Assembly: GCF_002954405.1 (NCBI RefSeq)
Contig: NZ_MQWC01000004.1
Location: forward strand, 1-64,000
Length of the DNA: 64,000 bases
Direction: 5' to 3'
From: Salinibacter sp. 10B
GTDB lineage: Bacteria > Bacteroidota > Rhodothermia > Rhodothermales > Salinibacteraceae
In this document: one piece after another, positions 51,598 to 60,996 of the stretch
Layout of the letters: every line of letters starts with the position of its first letter
Numbering within the stretch: position 1 is the first letter of the stretch
The notes under the pieces: model-generated
The model's input: the letters and a program-made list of their open reading frames with translations, nothing else
The model's database searches: none
Told to the model about the DNA's origin: nothing
Translations under genes and position numbers: made by a program

Positions 51598-52260
51598 TCA
51601 CTCCTCAAGGTTTACAAAATCCGGCGTCTCTTCCGGAATCGTCCAGCGAAAGATGGTTTCGCCTCCGGACTCCCAAGTCGTGTCCGGTTCCCATTCGTTC
51701 ATGTCGAAGTCGTGGGACACCACTCGCGTGCCCGGCTCCAGTTCGCGAAAGAGCTTGGGGCGCAGCTTCATATTGACGGTGGGGAGGAGGTAAATGGTGA
51801 CCACCGTCGCCTCACTGAGGTCCGCTTTGAAAAGGTCTCCTTGTCGAAATTCTACGAGGTCACTCACGCCGTTTTCTTTGGCGTTCTCACGGGCCTTCTT
51901 CACGAGATGCGGTTTGATCTCAATCCCCACCCCTCGGGCCCCGTACGTCCGAGCAGCCGTAATAGGGATGCGGCCGTCGCCGCTTCCAAGATCGTAGACG
52001 ACATCGTTTTTGGTTACGTTGGCGACTTCAAGCATTTTGTTGACGACCGACTGCGGGCTTTCAACGAAGGGCACGTCGGAGTCAATCGTATCGGTCGTGC
52101 CGCCGGTGATCGGGGACGGGGCAGACAGGTCGACGGTGGCAGTGTCGGCGGTGTCGGTCGAGGTGGTGCTTCCCTCTTCCTGGGCGCAGCCGGGGAGGCT
52201 TAGCAGGGCAATTCCAAGGAGGGGGAGAAGCGCAGAGCGCAAGGTGGAGGAAGAAAACAT
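51598..52260 (-). CDS. Lipoprotein-signal SAM-dependent methyltransferase
   Basis: 220 residues from ATG 52260, chosen because the signal starts there (FSSSTLRSALLPLLGIALLSLPGC; lipobox Cys25). A linker rich in Thr/Ser/Asp precedes a class I methyltransferase domain (about 70-205). Motif I is VVYDLGSGDGRIPITAA, the acidic residue after strand 2 lies in GVGIEIKP, and VEFRQGDLF follows. ATVVTIYLLPTVNMKLRPKLFRELEPGTRVVSHDF is the motif-IV region. The domain looks complete. A lipid-anchored, apparently exported SAM enzyme is odd because SAM is cytoplasmic. Either the signal keeps it at the inner membrane facing in, or the protein binds another ligand. It is divergent from the TonB receptor. Confidence 0.85.
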   Translation of the reverse strand: MFSSSTLRSALLPLLGIALLSLPGCAQEEGSTTSTDTADTATVDLSAPSPITGGTTDTIDSDVPFVESPQSVVNKMLEVANVTKNDVVYDLGSGDGRIPITAARTYGARGVGIEIKPHLVKKARENAKENGVSDLVEFRQGDLFKADLSEATVVTIYLLPTVNMKLRPKLFRELEPGTRVVSHDFDMNEWEPDTTWESGGETIFRWTIPEETPDFVNLEE

Positions 52261-52700
52261 GGGCGTTGGGTCGGTTGCGAAGAAGACTGTGAGTGGAAGG
52301 CGCGGAGGCCAATCGTGTTCAAGAGAGTACGACGACGCTGAAGGGGGCTCGCACGTCATTGTGGTAGGGATCGGCTGGGCGGAGAGGCCCGACACGGAGG
52401 ACCGAGAGAATCTAGGACGCTCGAGTCTGTTGCTGGGCTAGAGGGTGGGCAGTTGGGGCTTCTCAACCGATCGTGCAGGATGTCTCCGCTACACAAAAGC
52501 TATAAACGAAAAAGGAGAGGTGCGACCATCGCCGCATCGTGCTGTGACATTCATGAGGCGGATTGTGCGATTCGTAGAGAAAACAGCGAAGGGGATGAGA
52601 GACACGGCGTGTGGGTGCAGTTCGTGGCAGAAGTAGAATCTTGTAGCGAGTCTGCGCATGGGAGGCCCCGCGTTGGCGATTCACTGAGTACAGCCTCGTC
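52261..52700. promoter_or_regulatory. Divergent promoter region, no gene
   Basis: This 440-bp region lies between the lipoprotein methyltransferase start (minus) and the TonB receptor start (plus). It should hold both promoters. Open frames crossing it have no family features, and no operator could be defined. Confidence 0.5.
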
Positions 52701-55199
52701 ATGGATTTCGTCTCCCACGTCCTTCGATGTTCTGTTCGCGGCCTCTTCGCTCTGGTCGTTTGCGGCCTTCTCTTCGGCACAGGTCGAGCCTATGCGCAGG
52801 AACAGGAGGGTCCCACCGGATCTCTGTCCGGACAAGTTATTGATGAGGGGTCCGGTAATCCACTCGAAGGGGCGACCGTAGCGCTTTGGAACGAAACGCC
52901 GTCGGACTCGACCCTGATTACCGGGACTGTGACAGGGCCCGACGGCCGATTTGCGTTCAGCGAGGTGCCCATTCAGGCCTACACGCTCCGCATTAGCTTT
53001 GTGGGATATCAGGATCGGCGATTCCCGGACACGCGCCCGCGCCGGGATGAGGAGGCCGGGGCCATGGGGGCGATTCGCCTGGCCCGTGAAACGGAGCGGG
53101 CGGGGGAGGTGGAGGTGACGGCCGATCGACCGGCAGCACAGATTCAGACCGACCGGACGGTGTACAACACGTCCGAGCGAGCCGTAAGTGCGGGCGGGAC
53201 GGCCCGAAAGGTGCTGGAGACACTTCCATCGGTGCAGATTGATACAGATGGAAGCATCAGTTATCGGGGGAATGAGAGTGTGGCGCTTCACATTAATGGC
53301 GAGCCGGCCTCCCTACAGGGCCAGAGCCTTGTGAGCTACCTTCAGAGTCTGCCGGCAGGGGCGGTGCAGCGGGTCGAAATTATTCCTAATCCCTCTGCAC
53401 AGTATGAGCCGGAGGGGATGGCCGGCATCATCAACATCGTGCTCCAGCGCGACATTGAATCTGGCTGGGGCGGCGGTGCAACGGCCAGTGGACGGGCCGA
53501 CGCCAACGGGCGATACGGCGGCAACGGCTCCGTGAATCTTGGGTACCAGTCGGAAGGATTGCGTTTTGTGACCACGTATTCCCACCGGCGAGGCAGCGAG
53601 GAGGATAGCGACTCTCGGTTTGTGGAGCAATTTGCAACGGAGGGGCGCAACACGCTGGTCGACCAGACGGGCGCCGAGGAGGAAGTGGAGCGGTCCCACT
53701 CCGTAACCTCACGTCTCAATTATACCCTTACGGAGGCGACCAGCTTCAGCTTCGAGGGGACGTTCAGCGTGCGACGGGACGAATCGGACGGGCGCAACGT
53801 GGAGCGTCGATTTCTCAGCGACATGACCGGAGTGCCGGACTCCACCAACGCCCGGATCGTTCAGGAAACTTCTGGTGACGAGACGGTGGATGGGCGTCTT
53901 TCATTCGACCACACGTTCGTAGAGGATGAGCACACCCTCGAAGCGCAGGTGCAGTACGATCGAGACTTTGAGGAGGGAGACAATAACTACACGAACTACG
54001 CCCTTCAGCCATCGGGAGCACTAGGCCTCCAGCGAAGCACCGAGAGTGATGAGGTGAACGAGGACGAGCAGGATGGAACCCTGGAGGTAGATTACCTGCG
54101 TCCCCTTGGAGGATTTGAGTTGGAGGCGGGGTATAAGGGCAGCTATCGGCGCCTTGAGAGTGACCGGACGTTTGGTCGGTTTGCAGGGGGACAGACCATA
54201 GACCAGAGTCAAAGTGACTTCATCTTTGACGAGCAGATTCACGCTGCTTATGGCATCCTGAGCCGCGAGTTGGGCGACTTCGGCGTGGAGGCGGGCCTTC
54301 GGGCCGAGGGCGTGCAAACCACGATCGACGTGATTGAGGACGACAAGGTGAACAACGACTACGTGAGTTTTTACCCAAGTGCATTCCTAACGTACGAACC
54401 GAGCGAGCGACGTCAGGCACGCCTTTCGTACAGCAAACGCGTGGATCGGCCCAGCCTTTGGGACATCAACCCCATCGACGACAACGAAAATCCGACCTTC
54501 CTGGACCAGGGCAATCCCACTCTGGATCCGGAATACATTCACTCCTTCGAGCTAACGGGGACCCAGCGGTGGGCCGGGGCCTCGGTGACCGTCACTCCGT
54601 ATCTCCGACACACGGTCAACGAGATCGAAGAGATTGAGCAGGACACGACCATCAACGGACGTCAGGTAATTTTGCGCCGTGCCGAAAACTTTGCGTCCAG
54701 CACCTCCTACGGAGCGGAATTGGTGACCACCTTCAGCTGGAATGAGACCATTGAGGGCACCCTCAGTGGGAACGTCTACCGGTCGGTGACGGACGGGTCC
54801 AATCTGAGTACCGACCTCAGCAACGATGCCCTAACCTACTCTGCTCGGGCCAACGTGCGTGGGCAGTTGACGGAAAGTCTGCAGCTGGAGTTCAATCAGT
54901 TCTACCGGCCCGCCACGGACATTCCAGGAGGACGTATGGACCGCATAACCAGCACGGAGCTGGCGCTCCAGCAGCAACTCTTCGGAGGAGATGGCAGCCT
55001 GACCTTCCGCGTCGACGACCTGTTCAATGCCAATCAGTTCAACGTGTATCGTCGAACCGACAACTTCTATCAAGAGTCCACCTTTCAGTGGGGCGCTCGC
55101 GAATACTCGCTGACGTTTCAGTATACGTTTGGGGCGGATCCGAATGAGGGACGTGGCCGGGGAGGAGACTACGACGGGGGCGGAGGGCCTCAGGGCTGA
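52701..55199 (+). CDS. TonB-dependent receptor, OMP_b-brl_3 type
   Basis: 832 residues. The signal peptide (about 1-33) ends in RAYAQ. A CarboxypepD_reg-like beta-sandwich follows (GSLSGQVIDEGSGNPLEGATVALW, about 38-125). A plug domain (about 125-255) carries VLETLPSVQIDTDGSISYRG and VEIIPNPSAQYEPEGMAGIINIVLQR. The barrel runs to a Gly-rich tail (GRGGDYDGGGGPQG). No SusD partner is adjacent, so it belongs to the stand-alone outer-membrane-receptor group, which may import siderophores, peptides or oligosaccharides. The next gene on the strand is a GH3 glycosidase, 597 bp downstream, so a glycan substrate is possible but not shown. Confidence 0.92.
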   Translation: MDFVSHVLRCSVRGLFALVVCGLLFGTGRAYAQEQEGPTGSLSGQVIDEGSGNPLEGATVALWNETPSDSTLITGTVTGPDGRFAFSEVPIQAYTLRISFVGYQDRRFPDTRPRRDEEAGAMGAIRLARETERAGEVEVTADRPAAQIQTDRTVYNTSERAVSAGGTARKVLETLPSVQIDTDGSISYRGNESVALHINGEPASLQGQSLVSYLQSLPAGAVQRVEIIPNPSAQYEPEGMAGIINIVLQRDIESGWGGGATASGRADANGRYGGNGSVNLGYQSEGLRFVTTYSHRRGSEEDSDSRFVEQFATEGRNTLVDQTGAEEEVERSHSVTSRLNYTLTEATSFSFEGTFSVRRDESDGRNVERRFLSDMTGVPDSTNARIVQETSGDETVDGRLSFDHTFVEDEHTLEAQVQYDRDFEEGDNNYTNYALQPSGALGLQRSTESDEVNEDEQDGTLEVDYLRPLGGFELEAGYKGSYRRLESDRTFGRFAGGQTIDQSQSDFIFDEQIHAAYGILSRELGDFGVEAGLRAEGVQTTIDVIEDDKVNNDYVSFYPSAFLTYEPSERRQARLSYSKRVDRPSLWDINPIDDNENPTFLDQGNPTLDPEYIHSFELTGTQRWAGASVTVTPYLRHTVNEIEEIEQDTTINGRQVILRRAENFASSTSYGAELVTTFSWNETIEGTLSGNVYRSVTDGSNLSTDLSNDALTYSARANVRGQLTESLQLEFNQFYRPATDIPGGRMDRITSTELALQQQLFGGDGSLTFRVDDLFNANQFNVYRRTDNFYQESTFQWGAREYSLTFQYTFGADPNEGRGRGGDYDGGGGPQG

Positions 55200-55795
55200 T
55201 GAGGTACTGGTGTCTTGATGGGGGATTCCTCTCCTGTGTCGATCCTCGCAGTGCTGCTTTCGTAGGAATGTTACAGTGGCAAGAAGGGGAGAGTGGGAAA
55301 GATGATGGCTCTAATCTTGTATAGACGTGAGGGCCATTTTACGAAAAAACACGGAAACTAGGTGCTGTTGTTGGGACTGTTGCCCTACTGCCACAGACCG
55401 TCCATCATTGGGGAGCGGGGCGACGGGGCAATCTTGAGAAGCTGTTTTCATTTCATACGCTGCGAGCCTGGTGGGACGCAACGACTGCAAAACGGGTCCT
55501 CCCCGCTGGAGAGACAGACGCGCACGCTCTGATCTGCGTTCTGTCTCCGAAACGCGGCATCGGATGGGGGATGAGCGCACGTGAAAACAGGTTCTGAGTA
55601 AAGCGTGTCCGGTGGCAAGCGGCAGTATGAGCAGCATACTCCGCGTGTCGGCTTGGGACTAGACGTTTGAAGAACTCGGGAGAGGGCTGCCGTGCTGAGC
55701 GGGGTCGTGCTCATGGTTTTGAGTCCGTTTGCAGGGGGCATGGGCCGGGCATGCCTAAGAAGAACCGCCGATGACATCATTATCGTGAGCATCTT
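55200..55795. other. Intergenic region with a MITE-like element
   Basis: This 596-bp stretch between the TonB receptor and the GH3 gene has no supported gene. It contains the inverted-repeat element at 55438-55594 with its TGA target duplications. The remainder shows no other recognisable structure. Confidence 0.6.
55438..55594. mobile_element. MITE-like element with TGA target-site duplication
   Basis: 157 bp. The left end GAAGCTGTTTTCAT is an imperfect inverted match of the right end GTGAAAACAGGTTC. TGA flanks both ends (55435-55437 and 55595-55597), as in IS5-group elements with TNA targets. It has no coding capacity and is related to the sequence at 14063-14225. Confidence 0.7.
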
Positions 55796-58339
55796 ATGCA
55801 TTCTCTTCTGTATTTCGTGGACCCGCTGACTGTCCTATTTGGGATACTGAACTTCCTGATGGTCGGAGTTGTGACCACCTCTCGACCGCAGTCTGGGCAG
55901 GATCGTATCGAGTCGCTTCTGGAGGCGATGACCCTCTCGGAAAAATTGACGCTGCTTCACGGCACGGAGGATCCTTCGGGGGCGGTTGGGGCCGGGTACA
56001 TTCCCGGCATTCCGCGCCTCGACATTCCGCCGCTTCGTTTCACAGACGGACCGGCTGGCATTCGCACCAGCGAGCCGGCCACTGCCCTTCCGGTCCCGCT
56101 TCTGCGCGGTGCGACCTTTTCTCCTGATCTTGCCCGTCGGTGTGGCCAGGTGCTTGCTCGGGAGGGGCGGGCTCGGGGGCGAGATGTGCTGCTTGCCCCT
56201 ATGGTGAACATCATCCGCGTGCCGGAGGCGGGTCGCAACTTTGAGTCATTCAGTGAGGATCCGTACGTGACGAGTCGGCTGGCGGCGCAGGAGGTGCGGG
56301 GCATTGAGGAGGAGGGAATGATCGCAACCACGAAGCACTTTCTGGCCAACAACTTCGAGACGGATCGGGACCACGTGAGTGTTGAGGTGGATGAGCGAAC
56401 CCTCCGGGAAATTTATTTGCCGGCCTTTCGGAGTGCCGTGGCGGCGGGGACGGGCAGCGTAATGGGGGCCTACAATCGGGTCAATGGCACGTATGCCTGC
56501 GATCACGAACGACTGCTCTCGGATCTTCTGAAACGAGAGATGGGCTTTGAGGGGTGGGTCATGAGCGATTGGTATGCGCGCCATTCGTTGGGGGCCATTC
56601 GGGCGGGACTCGACATGGAACGGCCCGGGCTGGACATTCCAGAGGCCCCGCAGGCGGTGTATTTTGGAGAGCCGCTGCGGGCCGCCGTGAAGGCGGGGTG
56701 CATTGACGAGCGCGAAGTGGACGAGTCGGTGGGTCGAATTCTCCGGCAGATGAAGCGTATGGATCTGTTGGGAACTCCGCCAGCCCGTCCGGCCATGCGC
56801 CCAGAGCAAGGCGCTGCACTGGCACGCGAAGTAGCAGTGGCGGGGGCAGTGCTTTTGAAGAACGAGGACGACACACTCCCCCTCGATCGAGACCATCTCT
56901 CGTCGGTCGTGGTCGTGGGGCCCCCGGCCAAGCGCCCGTTGTACGCGGGCGGCGGGAGCTCTCGGGTCCTTCCATTTGACGTGGAGGCGCCCCTGGAGGC
57001 CTTGCGTCGTCGACTCGGGGAGGGAGTGGATGTCCACTACGAGTCGGGACTCGACCTGGACGGGACGCCGGTGCCGGCCTCGGCCCTGAGCCCGTCGCGG
57101 CACATCAGCGTCGAGGGGCTCCGCCGTACCGGGGGGAACGACACGATGCAGATCGATTCGACGCTGGACTTTACCGGAGACGATGCTCTTCCGGCGGATT
57201 CGGCGTGGACCTGGTCGGGGCTTGTGACGGCGCCGGAAGAGGGGACATACGCCCTCAAGCTTCAAGCAACGGGAGGAATGGGCACGCTCTTTCTGGATGG
57301 GGAACGGCGGGCGGCGGTTGGGGACTTCTACGATCAGGCCGGCCTGATTCCGACACAGGAGGGCCTCAGCAGTGCCACGGTGATGCTCGATATGAAAGAG
57401 GGAGAGTCCCACGAGATTACGGTGACGGTCGAGGGGGGCGAAGAGGGGTTTGTGCAGACGGACGATGAGCCTCTGCAGGTTCGGTTGGCCTGGGTGCCCC
57501 CGAGCCGGCGTACGGCTGCGCGGGCACAGGCGGTCGAGGCGGCCCGGGCCGCCGACGCGACCGTGGTCTTCGGATACGATGAAGGGAAAGAGGGGGACGA
57601 CCGGGCCTCCCTTACGCTTCCGCATTCACAGGACAAACTCATCCAGTCTGTTGCGGACGTCGGTACGTCCACCACTGTGGTGCTGAATACAGGCGGGCCG
57701 GTGAGCATGCCTTGGCTCGACAGCGTCGCATCGGTGCTAGAGATGTGGTATCCTGGACAGGAAGGCGCCGATGCCACAGCTGCCATTCTCACCGGCGATG
57801 CCGCCCCTAGCGGTCGTTTGCCGGTGACCTTTCCACGCCGAATCGAAGAGACGCCCACTCATCCGGAGGAACGATATCCCGGTGTCAATGGCCGGGCGCA
57901 CTATAGCGAGGGAATTTTCGTCGGGTATCGGTGGTACGATCAGAACGACACCGAACCGCTCTTCCCCTTTGGACACGGACAGACGTACACCCAGTTTGCC
58001 TACACTGACCTTTCCGTTCGCGCCGTGGGCCGCCGGTACGAGGTCCGGTTTCGGATTGAGAACACGGGCGAGCGTACCGGCACGGCTGTACCGCAGGTCT
58101 ACGTGGGCCGCCCTTCGTCTCCGCCTGTTCCGATGGCCCCAAAAGAGCTTGCCGGTTTTACGCGGCGAACGCTTGCGCCTGGGGAGACGACCCTCGTATC
58201 GATTCCCATCAAGCCTGAGGCCTTTTCCTACTGGTCATCGGCGCACGACGAATGGCGCACTGCACGGGGACGTCGACCGATCTACGTGGGCCGGTCGGCT
58301 CGTCACCTTCCGCTGGAGGAGGAGATTCGCATAGAATGA
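55796..58339 (+). CDS. GH3-family beta-glycosidase with PA14 and fibronectin-III-like domains
   Basis: 847 residues. A hydrophobic N-terminus (about 5-32) is a likely signal or anchor. The GH3 TIM-barrel domain (about 35-330) has RFTDGPAGIR, LLAPMVNIIRVPEAGRNFESFSEDP and TTKHFLANN. The nucleophile Asp is in GWVMSDWYA. A PA14 domain is inserted at about 415-560 within the second domain. The alpha/beta sandwich continues (VVFGYDEGKEGDDRASL, VLNTGGPVSMPWL), and a fibronectin-III-like end (TDLSVRAVGRRYEV..., FTRRTLAPGETT) closes it. This order matches PA14-containing beta-glucosidases. The likely reaction is removal of beta-linked glucose or other sugars from oligosaccharides in the periplasm or outside. 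Confidence 0.93.
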   Translation: MHSLLYFVDPLTVLFGILNFLMVGVVTTSRPQSGQDRIESLLEAMTLSEKLTLLHGTEDPSGAVGAGYIPGIPRLDIPPLRFTDGPAGIRTSEPATALPVPLLRGATFSPDLARRCGQVLAREGRARGRDVLLAPMVNIIRVPEAGRNFESFSEDPYVTSRLAAQEVRGIEEEGMIATTKHFLANNFETDRDHVSVEVDERTLREIYLPAFRSAVAAGTGSVMGAYNRVNGTYACDHERLLSDLLKREMGFEGWVMSDWYARHSLGAIRAGLDMERPGLDIPEAPQAVYFGEPLRAAVKAGCIDEREVDESVGRILRQMKRMDLLGTPPARPAMRPEQGAALAREVAVAGAVLLKNEDDTLPLDRDHLSSVVVVGPPAKRPLYAGGGSSRVLPFDVEAPLEALRRRLGEGVDVHYESGLDLDGTPVPASALSPSRHISVEGLRRTGGNDTMQIDSTLDFTGDDALPADSAWTWSGLVTAPEEGTYALKLQATGGMGTLFLDGERRAAVGDFYDQAGLIPTQEGLSSATVMLDMKEGESHEITVTVEGGEEGFVQTDDEPLQVRLAWVPPSRRTAARAQAVEAARAADATVVFGYDEGKEGDDRASLTLPHSQDKLIQSVADVGTSTTVVLNTGGPVSMPWLDSVASVLEMWYPGQEGADATAAILTGDAAPSGRLPVTFPRRIEETPTHPEERYPGVNGRAHYSEGIFVGYRWYDQNDTEPLFPFGHGQTYTQFAYTDLSVRAVGRRYEVRFRIENTGERTGTAVPQVYVGRPSSPPVPMAPKELAGFTRRTLAPGETTLVSIPIKPEAFSYWSSAHDEWRTARGRRPIYVGRSARHLPLEEEIRIE

Positions 58340-58761
58340 GGATCGTCGGGTTGGGAGGACGTGGTTCGGCAGCACGCATGAGAAGAAGCAAATCCGGACA
58401 GAGGACGCGAACCCTCCGCTTCCTGTTTTTCCTACTGGAATTGTACCCCCTGCAGGGACATCGGGCGTGCCCCGGCAGAAGCCATAGCTGGCTCTCGTGG
58501 TCGGGAGGCTTGCCAATTCGGACGGCCGATGCGCCGGCGGTGGAGTTGGGAACGGTTCACCTCGTCCCGAACGGAGGTAGGGTCGCTCACGTATCCCTAC
58601 GAGCAGGCAGAACCAAGTGCGTGAGCGGTACAGGGAAGCGGTGACACGGAGGCGTTGCAGTAGGCTTCGGAGAGGGAGGCATCGAATCGTTCGGCCTTCT
58701 TTCGGGTTTGCCTCTTCAGAAAAGAGGTACACCGTTCTCCGTTCACCGATGCCCGTTCCCC
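58340..58761. other. Intergenic region, nothing recognised
   Basis: 422 bp between the GH3 gene and the small membrane protein. Overlapping short frames occur on both strands but show no domain, signal or start context. No inverted repeat was evident. Confidence 0.5.
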
Positions 58762-59061
58762 ATGAACTTGTTTCCTGATCATAAGGCTGAGACGTTCGAC
58801 ACCGGACCGCTGCTGTGGTGGGTGATGGGCCTGTTGGGGGCGGCTCTGCTGCTTGAGTTCTACGTCTCGATTCCGTGGACGAAGCCCTTCTCGGAGCCCA
58901 ACACATGGGTGCTTATCGGCGTCTTCCTGGGATTTGCCTTTCGAGTGGGGGGACGGTGGCTCAGCCAGAGGGGACGCCGAGGTGAGCAGGGACTTCGGTG
59001 GGCGAGCCTTGTGGTCTGGGGGGCGGCGGCAGGGGGCGGACTCCTCGCTTGGCTACTGTGA
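58762..59061 (+). CDS. Small three-helix membrane protein
   Basis: 99 residues from ATG 58762 (NLFPDHKAETFDTGPLLWW). Three hydrophobic segments lie at about 15-35, 46-62 and 79-99 (WASLVVWGAAAGGGLLAWLL), with a basic loop (RWLSQRGRRGEQGLR) between the second and third. It is an inner-membrane protein of unknown function. The frame is open 18 codons further upstream (to 58708), but the later start fits the domain better. A rho-independent terminator lies 177 bp downstream. Confidence 0.65.
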   Translation: MNLFPDHKAETFDTGPLLWWVMGLLGAALLLEFYVSIPWTKPFSEPNTWVLIGVFLGFAFRVGGRWLSQRGRRGEQGLRWASLVVWGAAAGGGLLAWLL

Positions 59062-59476
59062 CTGTCTATGTGTGCTTCGATGGCGGCTCCTGAACCTTTC
59101 GTTTGGCGATATGGTGAACAAAAGATGAATCAGGAAGGGCGACGTTATATCTGCGGAGCTAAAATTGTCTTTTGGGTGCACATCTTACGAGGGAGCACTT
59201 CTCAGACGGAACGTCATCTCCTTTCCGTTTCCCGATCGAGACCCGACCTCTTTGGTGGGAGAGGCCGGGTCTCTTTTTTTGTCTATACTGAATATTGTGG
59301 GGGGCGATCGCGACGGACGGGGTTTCCATTTTTGTGTTCACGTCCCCCTTCTTGTCTCTGGGAAGAAGCACACGATTGGGGGGATCGTTCTGCTGAGAAC
59401 GCCAACTTGTGAAGGTGCTCTCTATTTCTGATCATGGAGGAACGTTGAACTTCGGAAGTATCCCGTAACGTTTCTC
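59062..59476. other. Intergenic region with terminator
   Basis: 415 bp between the small membrane protein and the sulfatase. It holds the terminator at 59238-59280 and, downstream of that, presumably the sulfatase promoter. No gene is supported. Confidence 0.55.
59238..59280 (+). terminator. Rho-independent terminator
   Basis: GAGACCCG-A-CCTC (59238-59250) pairs with GAGG-CCGGGTCTC (59261-59273), one bulge, followed by a run of seven T at 59274-59280. It serves the + strand gene at 58762-59061. Confidence 0.9.
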
Positions 59477-60853
59477 GTGTTTTCGATGCCCAGCCGTCCG
59501 CGCCCGGTCGTTTTGCTCGTCAGGCTGTTCTTGCTCGCTTTCATGCTCTCTGGAAGTACGCGGGTTACCTCCCCCGATCCCCCTAACGTTCTGATTTTGT
59601 TTACCGATGACCAGGGATATGGGGATCTGAGTAGTTTTGGGCACCCGTCCATCGAGACGCCGAACATCGATCGGTTGGGGCAGGAGGGAATGCGCTTGAC
59701 GTCGTTCGTGACGGGGTCGTGGTGTGTCCCCTCCCGGACCCAACTCTTGACTGGGCGTTATATGCCACGGGTGGACTTTGGAGGGGGGACGGGGGCAGAT
59801 GGGACGGGTGGACTGCCCGCTTCGGAACTGACGCTGGCCGAGGCTCTGAACGAGGCGGGGTATCGTACCGGGATGGCCGGCAAGTGGCATTTGGGCTATA
59901 AGAAGGATCGATTTCTTCCTCCCAATCAGGGCTTCGACTCGTGGCTGGGATTGCCCTACTCCAACGACTACGTAAAGCCCTGGGTGCAAACCGAGGAGCC
60001 GCTGGGAATGTATCGGGGCACTGAAATGGTCGAGCACCCGATCAATCAGGATTCCCTGACCCTCCGCTACACGGCAGAGGCGCGGCGGTTTATTCGAGAG
60101 CATAGCGGGGGCGATCAGCCGTTTTTCTTTTATTTGGCCTACAATATGCCTCATCTCCCCATTCACACCGCTGAGCGTTTTCGGGGGCAGTCCTCAGCCG
60201 GCCGGTACGGGGACGTCATTGAGACCATCGACTGGAGTGTGGGGCAGATTCTCGATGTGTTGGAGCAGCAGGGCGTAGCGGAAAACACCATTGTCTTCTT
60301 TGCTTCCGATAACGGTCCCTGGCTCGACCTGCCGGCCCGAATGCTCCAGGCGGGGAATAAGCCCTGGCATCAGGGCACGACCGGTTCCCTGCGGGGCTCT
60401 AAAGCCACGACCTATGAGGGAGGCACGCGCGTCCCGGCCTTCGTGCGCTGGCCCGAACACATTGCCGCGGGGCAAACCTCCGACGAGCTGGTGGCCAGTC
60501 CCGACATCTACCGAACGTTGCTGGAAGCGGGTGCGGCCGAATTGCCGGATCACACGCTCGATGGACACAACCTTCTTCCGTGGCTACAAGGGGATCGTTC
60601 TACCTCTCCCCGCAATCAGTATGCGTACGTTCTGCGGAATACCCTCGAAGCGATGCGCATCGGTCCGTGGAAGCTGCGTGTGGCAGGCGACACGACCCAG
60701 CTGTTCAATCTTCAGTCTGACCCCGCCGAGCGATTCAACCGAGCCCCCAAGCACCCGGAGCGAGTCAGCCGAATGCGCCGAGCCATGCGCCGAATGGCCG
60801 ACAGTCTGGGCGTGCCGGTTGCAGGCACGCGGTCTACGAACGGGGGCTCGTAG
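59477..60853 (+). CDS. Arylsulfatase-family sulfatase
   Basis: 458 residues. The hydrophobic N-terminus (about 9-30) is a signal peptide. Sulfatase motifs: metal Asp pair in NVLILFTDDQGYGD (D44, D45); formylglycine site CVPSR with Cys83 in TGSWCVPSRTQLLTG (C-x-P-S-R form, so an anaerobic or aerobic maturase must modify it); GKWHLGYK; and VFFASDNGPW for the second Asp-Asn metal site. It removes sulfate esters from a carbohydrate or other substrate outside the cytoplasm. No formylglycine-generating enzyme is in the window. The next + gene, a kelch protein, begins 143 bp later. Confidence 0.93.
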   Translation: MFSMPSRPRPVVLLVRLFLLAFMLSGSTRVTSPDPPNVLILFTDDQGYGDLSSFGHPSIETPNIDRLGQEGMRLTSFVTGSWCVPSRTQLLTGRYMPRVDFGGGTGADGTGGLPASELTLAEALNEAGYRTGMAGKWHLGYKKDRFLPPNQGFDSWLGLPYSNDYVKPWVQTEEPLGMYRGTEMVEHPINQDSLTLRYTAEARRFIREHSGGDQPFFFYLAYNMPHLPIHTAERFRGQSSAGRYGDVIETIDWSVGQILDVLEQQGVAENTIVFFASDNGPWLDLPARMLQAGNKPWHQGTTGSLRGSKATTYEGGTRVPAFVRWPEHIAAGQTSDELVASPDIYRTLLEAGAAELPDHTLDGHNLLPWLQGDRSTSPRNQYAYVLRNTLEAMRIGPWKLRVAGDTTQLFNLQSDPAERFNRAPKHPERVSRMRRAMRRMADSLGVPVAGTRSTNGGS

Positions 60854-60996
60854 CCGGCTGGTCCGGATGCTGGATGCTGTTTGAAGTCAGACCTGGCAGA
60901 TGAACATCGCCGTCGCCGGCCGGTCAGCCAACTACGCACTGTACCGGATCGACAATATTCGTCCTTCTTTTTCTTATTTCAATTCGCTGATATCTC

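Noticed and set aside
55448-55801. Minus-strand frames over the MITE-like element
   Set aside because: They are largely the element read backwards, and the similar 14063 copy does not preserve the frame.
56246-57625. 459-codon minus-strand frame inside the GH3 gene
   Set aside because: Low-complexity Arg/His/Pro-rich translation typical of antisense frames in G+C-rich genes.
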